Below are positions 1 through 6,900 of a stretch of DNA of 8,966 bases, one piece after another. The stretch covers positions 1-8,966 of the forward strand of contig DETG01000063.1 in assembly GCA_002361535.1 (NCBI GenBank), given 5' to 3'. The DNA comes from Prevotella sp. UBA3294 (GTDB taxonomy: Bacteria; Bacteroidota; Bacteroidia; Bacteroidales; Bacteroidaceae). A program made the position numbers and the translations under genes. The notes below the pieces were generated by a model that did not search any database, was not told the origin of the DNA, and worked only from the letters and a program-made list of their open reading frames with translations. Positions within the stretch are counted from its first letter, which is position 1. Every line of letters starts with the position of its first letter.

Positions 1-239
1 CATTGCTTCATGCCGGCCGCCACGGCGTCGGCGATGTCGCGGTCGAGACGGGCGCCGTTGTCCATTACGTCAATCATTTTCTCATAGACAGCCTTGGGCA
101 GATACTTATACATCTTCTCACGGTTGAAGACCTTCTTCCCAAAGTACTGTGCGGGTCTCTCACCGGGTGCTTTTACGTCGAGTGGCTTCTTCTTGAAAGC
201 TTCACCGACAACCTGAAATCTTAATGTTTCCATCATCAT
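1..239 (-). CDS. glnN: Type III glutamine synthetase, N-terminal fragment (runs off left edge)
   Basis: This is the 5' end of a gene, 79 complete codons plus two bases. The protein begins with three in-frame Met codons (239, 236, 233) followed by ETLRFQVVGEAF, so the exact start is uncertain by two codons; I give the outermost. The later segments YFGKKVFNREKMYKYLP and DNGARLDRDIADAVAAGMKQ match the N-terminal region typical of GlnA3/GlnN-type glutamine synthetases, large enzymes of roughly 700 or more residues common in Bacteroidetes. The full enzyme would make glutamine from glutamate, ammonia and ATP in the cytoplasm. The catalytic domain lies outside the window and cannot be checked. It starts 21 nt after the dapL stop with no strong Shine-Dalgarno, consistent with being the distal gene of the gltB operon. 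Its glutamine is the substrate of the GltBD enzyme encoded upstream. Family assignment is fairly secure; intactness is unknown. Confidence 0.85.
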   Translation of the reverse strand, partial: MMMETLRFQVVGEAFKKKPLDVKAPGERPAQYFGKKVFNREKMYKYLPKAVYEKMIDVMDNGARLDRDIADAVAAGMKQ

Positions 240-260
240 GTTTGTGTTATAGTTAATAAT

Positions 261-1493
261 CTATTTGTTCCATTTCTTTATTCTTTGCAGGGCTTCCTCG
301 GTGCGTTCATGGGTACCAAAGGCAGTGAAGCGTACATATCCTTCACCACTGGGTCCGAAACCGACACCAGGGGTACATACAACATGAGCACCATAGAGCA
401 ACGACTCAAAGAATTGCCAAGATCCCATGCCATCGGGTGTTCGCATCCAGATGTAGGGAGCATTTTCACCTCCATAGCACTCGAAACCAGAATCTTTAAG
501 AACGGAGAGCATGCGTGCGGCATTTTGCATATAATAGTCGATGGTCTGTTGCACCTGTTGTTTTCCGTCGGGCGAATAGATTGCCTCGGCAGCACGCTGG
601 GAGATATAACTGGTACCGTTGAACTTGGTACATTGCCGACGGAGCCAGAGTTGGTTGAGAGGAATACGTTCACCCTCGAAGGTAGCCACACTGACATCCT
701 TGGGTACAATGGTATAGCCACAGCGAACACCCGTAAAGCCGGCGGTCTTGGAGAAGGAGCGGAATTCGACAGCACATTTTCGTGCCCCCCGTATCTCGTA
801 GATGCTATGAGGGATGTCTGGATCCTGTATATAAGCCTGATATGCGGCATCGAAGAGGATGAGCGCATCGTTCTTCAGCGCATAGTTCACCCACTTGCGC
901 AATTCTTGCTTGGTGATGACCGTACCCGTCGGATTATTGGGAAAACAGAGATAGATCACATCCACAGGACGACCTTTTGGAAGGTCGGGCACAAAGCCAT
1001 TCTCTGCAGTGGTAGGCATATAACGCACATTGGTCCAACGTCCATCGCGATAGGTACCACAGCGGCCAATCATCACATTCGAATCGATATAGACAGGATA
1101 GATGGGGTCTGTGACACCTATGAAATTGTCCCAATGGAGCAGTTCTTGGAAGTTACCTATGTCACTTTTGGCACCATCGTTGATAAATACCTCGTCGATG
1201 TTAAGTCGAACACCCCGCGGGGCAAAGTCGTTTTTCAGAATTGCTTCACGGAGGAAGTCATATCCCTGTTCTGGTCCATAGCCACGGAAAGTATCCATGT
1301 TGGCCATCTCGGCGGCTGCTTTGTGGATGGCCTCAATGACAGCCGGACATAGAGGCTGTGTGACATCTCCAATACCAAGTGATATCACGTCGGCCTTGGG
1401 GTGCATCACCTTGAAGGCATTGACCTTCTTTGCGATGTCAGCAAACAGGTAGTTGTTCTGCAGGTTCAGGAAATGGATGTTTACTAATGCCAT
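261..1493 (-). CDS. dapL: LL-diaminopimelate aminotransferase
   Basis: A 410-residue PLP-dependent class I/II aminotransferase of the DapL family (EC 2.6.1.83), about the usual length. It converts L-2,3,4,5-tetrahydrodipicolinate to LL-diaminopimelate in one step with glutamate as amino donor, bypassing the DapD/DapC/DapE acyl route of lysine and peptidoglycan synthesis. Visible family marks are an N-terminal segment with LFADIAKKV (residues 16-24), SLGIGDVTQPLCP (38-50), GYGPEQGY (71-78), DPIYPVYIDSNVMIGR (129-144), FPNNPTG (184-190) and the PLP-lysine motif SFSKTAGFTGVR with Lys249. The start at 1493 gives MALVNIHFLNLQNNYLF, a normal DapL N-terminus. It lies between dapF, the next enzyme of the pathway, and a glutamine synthetase gene. 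The 62-nt spacer upstream is almost wholly an octamer repeat. No missing catalytic residue or frameshift is seen. Assignment is confident because the pathway partner dapF is adjacent. Confidence 0.96.
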   Translation of the reverse strand: MALVNIHFLNLQNNYLFADIAKKVNAFKVMHPKADVISLGIGDVTQPLCPAVIEAIHKAAAEMANMDTFRGYGPEQGYDFLREAILKNDFAPRGVRLNIDEVFINDGAKSDIGNFQELLHWDNFIGVTDPIYPVYIDSNVMIGRCGTYRDGRWTNVRYMPTTAENGFVPDLPKGRPVDVIYLCFPNNPTGTVITKQELRKWVNYALKNDALILFDAAYQAYIQDPDIPHSIYEIRGARKCAVEFRSFSKTAGFTGVRCGYTIVPKDVSVATFEGERIPLNQLWLRRQCTKFNGTSYISQRAAEAIYSPDGKQQVQQTIDYYMQNAARMLSVLKDSGFECYGGENAPYIWMRTPDGMGSWQFFESLLYGAHVVCTPGVGFGPSGEGYVRFTAFGTHERTEEALQRIKKWNK

Positions 1494-1495
1494 AT

Positions 1496-1551
1496 TTTAT
1501 TTCTTTATTTCGATATTATGATATTTCGGTATTTCGATATAACGATATTAC
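1496..1551. repeat. Seven phased 8-bp repeat units in the dapF-dapL spacer
   Basis: Read on the plus strand, the spacer divides without gaps into seven octamers: TTTATTTC, TTTATTTC, GATATTAT, GATATTTC, GGTATTTC, GATATAAC and GATATTAC (consensus GATATTTC; GAAATATC in the transcribed sense). They fill 56 of the 62 nt between the dapF stop and the dapL start, leaving two bases before the dapL ATG. The copies are degenerate, so this is an old or functionally constrained array rather than a fresh slippage tract. It replaces any recognisable Shine-Dalgarno. Whether it affects dapL translation or RNA stability is unknown. Confidence 0.85.
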
Positions 1552-1555
1552 TATA

Positions 1556-2359
1556 TCACAGCATTTCGACCTCGCCGTCGAAGACAAACTCGGCAGGGCC
1601 AGTCATATAGACATGATTATCGCTTTCACGCCACTCGATATGGAGGGTACCGCCGTCCATGACGATTTCGCTCGTTCTACCAACACGTCCTGTAATGCAG
1701 GCGGCAACAGCGGTGGCACAGGCACCTGTTCCACAGGCTTGGGTAATACCGCTGCCACGCTCCCAGACACGAGTGCGGATGGCATTGGGAGTGACACGGG
1801 CGAACTCGATATTGCAGCGTTGCGGGAAAGCAGGGTGGATTTCGAGGATACGTCCTGATTTGACCACCTGGTCAATGTCATCGGTGAAGATGACGTAGTG
1901 TGGATTGCCCATCGATACGAAAACACCCTTGTTCATGCTCAGATCGCCAATAAACTGCGACTCATCCTCAAGTATTGGCTCCCCCATATCGACGGTGACC
2001 GTCATGACACTATCGTTATAGACATGGAGTCGCAGTGTCCTCACGCCTGCAAGCGTCAGCAAACGTATCTCGGTTTTGTCCGTAAAGTGCCGCTCATAGA
2101 GATACTTTCCTATACAGCGCGAAGCATTGCCACACATCATAGCTTCTGAGCCATCGGCATTGAAGATACGCATGGAGAAGTCGGCCTCGGGGATGGGACT
2201 GCGATCTATGAGCACAAGACCATCAGAACCGATACCCTTGTGGCGGTCGCTCCAAGCAATGGCACAGGCCTGCGGATCGGCGACAGGATGCTCCATGGCA
2301 CTGACATAGATGTAGTCATTGCCACAACCGTGCATTTTGGTGAATGGTATCTTAGACAT
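1556..2359 (-). CDS. dapF: Diaminopimelate epimerase
   Basis: A 267-residue, cofactor-independent epimerase (EC 5.1.1.7) that interconverts LL- and meso-diaminopimelate, the last step before the peptidoglycan branch and lysine decarboxylation. Both catalytic cysteines of the two-base mechanism are present: Cys76 in MMCGNASRC (75-82 region) and Cys209 in [12 protein letters not shown] (207-218). Other family marks are [10 protein letters not shown] (7-16), the substrate-binding GNPHYV (151-156), and ERGSG (200-204) just before the second cysteine. Length is normal and the start is set by the conserved N-terminal [15 protein letters not shown]. It begins 21 nt after the gltD stop and precedes dapL by 62 nt, so the two enzymes that turn tetrahydrodipicolinate into meso-diaminopimelate are adjacent, with the later enzyme encoded first. 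No anomaly is seen in the reading frame. Confidence 0.97.
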   Translation of the reverse strand: MSKIPFTKMHGCGNDYIYVSAMEHPVADPQACAIAWSDRHKGIGSDGLVLIDRSPIPEADFSMRIFNADGSEAMMCGNASRCIGKYLYERHFTDKTEIRLLTLAGVRTLRLHVYNDSVMTVTVDMGEPILEDESQFIGDLSMNKGVFVSMGNPHYVIFTDDIDQVVKSGRILEIHPAFPQRCNIEFARVTPNAIRTRVWERGSGITQACGTGACATAVAACITGRVGRTSEIVMDGGTLHIEWRESDNHVYMTGPAEFVFDGEVEML

Positions 2360-2360
2360 G

Positions 2361-2376
2361 TTCGTTCTTTCGTTAT
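2361..2376. repeat. Two octamer units in the gltD-dapF spacer
   Basis: The plus strand reads TTCGTTCT followed directly by TTCGTTAT, two 8-bp units sharing TTCGTT, occupying most of the 21-nt gap directly upstream of the dapF ATG. In the transcribed sense this is ATAACGAA-AGAACGAA. It echoes the 8-bp period seen in front of dapL but with a different sequence. With only two copies it may be chance. Confidence 0.45.
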
Positions 2377-2380
2377 GTTG

Positions 2381-3805
2381 TTATTTTGATAAAAAATCAT
2401 TCACCTTTCGAGCTGTCTCGATGCCGCTGGCAATTGCTCTTACAACCAGCGAGGCACCGTTTTTAGCATCACCGCAGACAAAAACATTGTCAGGATATTC
2501 AGGATGTTCCGGCTTCAGAAAACCCATGGCCAGCAAGCAGAGTTCAGCCTTGATGATTTCGGGTTTGCCCTTCTCCACCATGATGGGACGGCCACCATCT
2601 GGGTTGGTTTTCCAGTCTATTTCCTGCACCTTGACACCAGTGAGTTTTCCGTTCTCGCCAATGAATTCGAGCGTGTTGATGTTCCATCGGCGGACACATC
2701 CCTCTTCATGCGATGAGGTAGTCTTGAGGGTTCGAGGCCAGTTGGGCCATGGGTTTTGGGGATCTTCAGGACCCTCCACTGGCCGAGGCATGATTTCAAT
2801 CTGCGTGACACTCTTGCATCCCTGCCGATGAGCCGTACCGATACAATCACTACCAGTATCACCGCCTCCAATGACCAGTACATCCTTACCTTTGGCCGTG
2901 ATACGCTCATCCTTCGCATATTCCATACCTGCCAACACACGGTTCTGTTGACTCAAGAGGTCAAGCGCAAAGTGGATGCCTTTCAGCTCACGACCGGGGA
3001 TATTCAAATCGCGGGCGATAGGTGTACCAGTTGCCATGACTACGGCAAAACCATCTCCTCCATCTTCCGAGGGGAGGGGGGCTTGGGAACTGAGAGCCTT
3101 GTTGAATTCATCGATCGTGAGACAATCAGACTCCCCTCCCCTCGGAAAAGGGCGGAGATGAGTTCCGTATCTGAATGTAATACCCTCAGCTTCCATCAGG
3201 GCAATACGCCGATCGATGATGGCCTTGTTGAGTTTGAAGTTGGGGATGCCGTAGCGCAACAGACCGCCAGCAGCCTCATTCTTCTCATAAACGGTCACCG
3301 TATATCCCATGTGGTTGAGGGTGTCGGCGGCAGCCAGACCGGCAGGGCCGGCACCGATGACGGCCACCTGTTTTCCGTTACGTATAATGTCTGTTCGGGG
3401 GTGGATATATCCCTCGCGGAAGGCGGCTTCAATGATGGCACACTCGTCCTCACGATTTGTCGTCGGCTCATGGTTGAATCGGTTAAGTACACAAGCTTTC
3501 TCGCATAGTGCCGGACAGATGCGGCCGGTAAACTCGGGAAATGGATTAGTATTCGATAATAGGCGGAAAGCCAATTCCCATTCGCCTTTGTACAGGGCAT
3601 CGTTCCATTCCGGTGCCTTATTGCCTAATGGACAAGCCCAATGGCAGAACGGCACGCCACAGTCCATGCAGCGACTTGCCTGCAACTTTCGTTCGCGGGT
3701 GTTAAGTGTCTGCTCCACTTCTCCAAAGTCGTGGATCCTATCGTGAACAGGACGGTAGCCTGCTTCCTGGCGATGTATTTCTAAAAATGCTTTCGGATTT
3801 CCCAT
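2381..3805 (-). CDS. gltD: Glutamate synthase small (beta) subunit
   Basis: A 474-residue NAD(P)H-dependent flavoprotein that feeds electrons through iron-sulfur clusters to the GltB subunit. The N-terminal domain has the expected cysteines: Cys46, 49, 54 and 58 (CMDCGVPFCHWAC), then Cys97, 101 and 105 (CPALCEKAC). The FAD-binding GAGPAG is at 151-156, with the nearby FAD-domain signature YEKNEAAGGLLRYGIP from 173. The NAD(P)H-binding GGGDTG is at 313-318. A C-terminal VFVCGDAKNGASLVVRAI segment (441-458) closes the FAD site. Two peptides, around residues 216-225 (RPFPRGGES) and 243-252 (PLPSEDGGDG), are encoded by two inverted copies of a GC-rich repeat and flank a native-looking stretch, CLTIDEFNKAL. 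The loop between GFLKPEHPEYPD and VFVCGD looks shorter than in the E. coli-type subunit. It follows gltB by 144 nt and precedes dapF by 21 nt. Start chosen at the N-terminal MGNPKAFLEIHRQEAGYRPV. Confidence 0.96.
   Translation of the reverse strand: MGNPKAFLEIHRQEAGYRPVHDRIHDFGEVEQTLNTRERKLQASRCMDCGVPFCHWACPLGNKAPEWNDALYKGEWELAFRLLSNTNPFPEFTGRICPALCEKACVLNRFNHEPTTNREDECAIIEAAFREGYIHPRTDIIRNGKQVAVIGAGPAGLAAADTLNHMGYTVTVYEKNEAAGGLLRYGIPNFKLNKAIIDRRIALMEAEGITFRYGTHLRPFPRGGESDCLTIDEFNKALSSQAPLPSEDGGDGFAVVMATGTPIARDLNIPGRELKGIHFALDLLSQQNRVLAGMEYAKDERITAKGKDVLVIGGGDTGSDCIGTAHRQGCKSVTQIEIMPRPVEGPEDPQNPWPNWPRTLKTTSSHEEGCVRRWNINTLEFIGENGKLTGVKVQEIDWKTNPDGGRPIMVEKGKPEIIKAELCLLAMGFLKPEHPEYPDNVFVCGDAKNGASLVVRAIASGIETARKVNDFLSK
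3051..3079 (-). repeat. GC-rich intragenic element in gltD, copy 1
   Basis: Read on the minus strand this 29-mer starts CCCCTCCCCTCGGAAGATGG and ends AGGAGATGG. It matches the plus-strand sequence at 3133-3161 at 25 of 29 positions, including a perfect 15-bp inverted pair (3065-3079 with 3133-3147). It is translated as part of gltD residues about 243-252 (PLPSEDGGDG). It belongs to the same loose family as the elements in gltB (compare 8131-8159). Confidence 0.8.
3133..3161 (+). repeat. GC-rich intragenic element in gltD, copy 2 (inverted)
   Basis: The plus strand starts CCCCTCCCCTCGGAAAAGGG and ends CGGAGATGA. It is the inverted partner of 3051-3079, 53 nt away from it. In gltD it is read from the other side, giving RPFPRGGES (residues about 216-225). 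The same element is therefore translated in both orientations within one gene. The pair could fold into a long hairpin in the gltD mRNA. Confidence 0.8.
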
Positions 3806-3818
3806 TTTTGTTATCTCT

Positions 3819-3938
3819 TTTGACGATTATATATTTACTATTAATTTACGTTTTTATTGATTTGACGATTTTGAATACGACCTGCGAAATGTTCTGATAC
3901 CCCAATTGGAACAAGTCGTTATTTGTAAATCGTCAAAT
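3819..3938. repeat. Dispersed TTTGACGATT motifs in the gltB-gltD spacer
   Basis: The 144-nt spacer between gltB and gltD carries TTTGACGATT at 3819-3828 and again within ATTTGACGATTT at 3860-3871, with the exact inverse AAATCGTCAAAT at 3927-3938. The last two form a perfect 12-bp inverted repeat with a 55-nt loop. TTGTAAAT is also repeated directly at 3923-3930 and 3938-3945. An 8-bp palindrome CCAATTGG lies at 3902-3909 inside the loop. There is no GC-rich stem with a U-run, so this is not a classical intrinsic terminator, and no Bacteroidetes promoter box is evident. Possible roles include tuning gltB to gltD transcript ratio; none is demonstrated. Confidence 0.75.
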
Positions 3939-3949
3939 TGTAAATGAAT

Positions 3950-6900
3950 TTAGTAATCTCGCTGGATGTCGGCAATCTTCTGATGGAGTCGTGCCATCTT
4001 CTCTTCTTCAAGCACACGCTTATATTCGATAGGGATGACTTGGATAAAGTCGTCAATATAGCGATGCCAATCGTCGAGCATCCGTCCTGCCAAGGCAGAA
4101 CCTGTGTGCAGATAGTGCTGGCGGATCAGTTCGAGCAGTTCCTTGCGTGAAACGCTATCCTCAACCAACGAGAGTTCCACCATGTCCATATTACAGAAGT
4201 AGTCGAAAGTGTGGTCTGGGTCGTAGACATAAGCCACACCGCCCGACATTCCGGCAGCGAAGTTGCGTCCAGTCTTGCCAAGCACGACCACACGTCCGCC
4301 TGTCATATACTCGCAACAATGATCACCTGCTCCTTCTATCACGGCAACAGCACCTGAGTTGCGCACACCGAAGCGCTCGCCCACCTTGCCATTGATGTAT
4401 AACTCACCACTCGTTGCACCATAAAGCCCTGTATTGCCGGCGATGATATTATCTTCGGCGCGGAAATCTGCGCTGCACCGTGACGGTGGGAGAATACTGA
4501 TGCGCCCTCCTGAGAGTCCCTTGCCGAAATAGTCGTTGCACTCACCCTCCAGTTTGAGGTTGAGCCCTTTCACGGCAAAAGCACCAAACGACTGTCCCGC
4601 TGAGCCTTTGAACTTGATGTTGATGGTGTTGTCGGGCAGTCCTGCCTCACCATATTTCTTGGCGATGACACCACTGAGCATCGTTGCAACGGCTCGGTCT
4701 GTATTTTTAATGGCATAGTCGAGTGAGACCTCATCTTGGTCATTGATGGCTTTTTGGGCAGCCTTGATAATCTCTTCGTCGATCACACTCGCGGTCTTCG
4801 TGTAGGCTCCACGATCCCAGTAAAGAGCCTTGTCCGTCATCGGTTGATGCAAAAGACGAGTGAAGTCAATAACCTTTTGCTTATCAGTAGCGTTTGAAGT
4901 ATTCACCTCAATGAGTTCTGTATGGCCGATTATCTCTTTGAGGCTATGAACCCCTATTTCGCTTAGATACTCACGCACCTGCTGAGCCAAGAATGTAAAA
5001 TAATTGACCACGTATTCGGCACGTCCCTCAAAATGCTTACGCAACTCGGGGTTTTGAGTTGCCACACCCATCGGACAGGTGTTGGTGTTGCACTTTCGCA
5101 TCATCACACATCCCAGCACAATCAGCGGCAATGTGCCGAATGAGAATTCGTCTGCCCCCAACATAGCCATGATAATGACGTCTTTGGCAGTCTTCAACTG
5201 TCCGTCGGTCTGCAGACGCACTTGGTTACGTAACCCATTGCGAACGAGTGTCTGTTGTGTCTCGGCCAGTCCTATCTCAGGCGAGATACCGGCAAAGCGC
5301 ATACTGCTGGCGGGTGAAGCTCCTGTGCCTCCCTCAGCACCGCTAATCACAATGAGGTCAGCCTTCGCTTTCGCCACACCGGCTGCGATGGTGCCCACAC
5401 CACTCTCTGCCACCAGTTTCACACTGACTGCGGCTGTAGGATTTACATTTTTGAGATCGAAGATGAGCTGTGCCAAGTCCTCAATGGAGTAGATGTCATG
5501 ATGTGGCGGCGGCGAGATCAGACTGATGCCAGGAATGGCGTTACGTGTCTTAGCGATGATGTCGTTCACCTTGAAGCCAGGTAGCTGTCCACCTTCACCA
5601 GGCTTGGCACCCTGGGCCACCTTGATCTGTATTTCTTCGGCATTTACCAGGTATTCTGTCGTTACGCCAAAACGTCCTGAGGCTATCTGCTTGGTTTTAC
5701 TTGACAGACTCACGCCTTCCACTTCGGTGTGATAACGGGTATTATCCTCACCGCCCTCACCAGTGTTTGAACGAGTGCCAAGCTTGTTCATGGCTAATGC
5801 CAATGCCTCATGAGCCTCTATACTGAGTGCACCAAACGACATGGCACCTGTTACGAAGTGTTTCACGATAGATTCTACGGGTTCCACTTCGTCGATGGGT
5901 GTAGGCTCAGCAGCCTTCCTCCATTCAAAATAGTCACGGATGAAGATTGGACTTTCTTTCTTGTCAACCAGTGATGCCCACTCCTTGAATTGTTTATAGT
6001 CACCTGTGCGAGTGGCAATCTGCAGCCGGTATATCGTTTCAGGATTCCACGCATGCCTGATACCGTCCTTACGCCATGAGAACTGGCCGTAGTTTGGGAG
6101 AGGGGCACCTCCAGCCCCATTGCTATTCGCTTCATCCTTCGACCGTTGGTTCCCGAGCATTGCTTGCATACCCGCAGCCTTCCCCGAGAGGAAGGGAGAA
6201 TTGCAGAGTCGTATCTGGTCGCGGGCAATTTCCTTCAGTCCGATGCCACCGATAGTACTTATTTCAGTTCCAAAATATTGTCGCAATACGTCTTCGCTGA
6301 GTCCGATACTCTCGAAGATCTTTGCGCCACGATAACTGCGGATGGTCGAGATACCCATCTTTGACATAATCTTCTTTAATCCTTTGTCAATAGCCTTGAT
6401 GTAGTGACTTTCTGCCGTGGCGTAATCTTCTTGGATCTTTCCTTGCTTCACCAGATTGTCAAGAACAGCAAATGCCATATATGGGCACAATGCGCTGGCC
6501 CCATAACCTAACAGCAGGGCTGCATGCATCGTCTCACGTATTTCACCACTCTCAACGATCAGTGCTGTCTGGACACGTTTGCCTACACTAATCAAATAAT
6601 GATGTACGGCACTCACAGCTAAGAGGGAGGGGATGAAAGCCCACCCCAGGCGTCCAGACCCTCCCGAGGGGATAGAAGACAGGCCACATTTGTCAGTCAG
6701 AATGATGTAGTTATAACCATCATCGACAGCTTGTTCTGCATCCTTACAGAGTTTGTCCAAAGCCATTCGCAAGTTCTCACCTGCCTGAGACCAATCTGTC
6801 TCCCCATCCTTCAGGAGGGATTGGGGGTGGGCTAATGTCAGCTTTATCGTCTTGAAACCCTTATACCTTATATTACATAATATATCAAGTTGCGTGTTGG

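Noticed and set aside
285..1352. A 355-codon open frame on the plus strand opposite dapL
   Set aside because: It lies wholly antisense to a clearly conserved dapL, has no recognisable domain or promoter, and reads as a mirror of dapL codon structure.
1496..1551. The octamer array as a CRISPR or integrase site
   Set aside because: Units are 8 bp with no spacers between them and no associated genes nearby.
3051..3161. The inverted repeats in gltD as ends of an insertion sequence
   Set aside because: The enclosed 53 nt are gltD coding sequence with no transposase, and the frame is intact.
2756..3508. A 250-codon plus-strand open frame opposite gltD
   Set aside because: Antisense to the conserved FAD and NAD(P)H domains of gltD; no motif or start signal supports it.
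3860..3938. The 12-bp inverted repeat between gltB and gltD as a terminator
   Set aside because: The stem is AT-rich, the loop is 55 nt and no U-run follows, so it is not an intrinsic terminator; it is kept only as a repeat.
6096..6199. GGGAGA at both ends of the long gltB element as a target-site duplication
   Set aside because: The copies are 98 bp apart, not a multiple of three, and the hexamer is common in these G-rich elements, so simple excision would break the frame.
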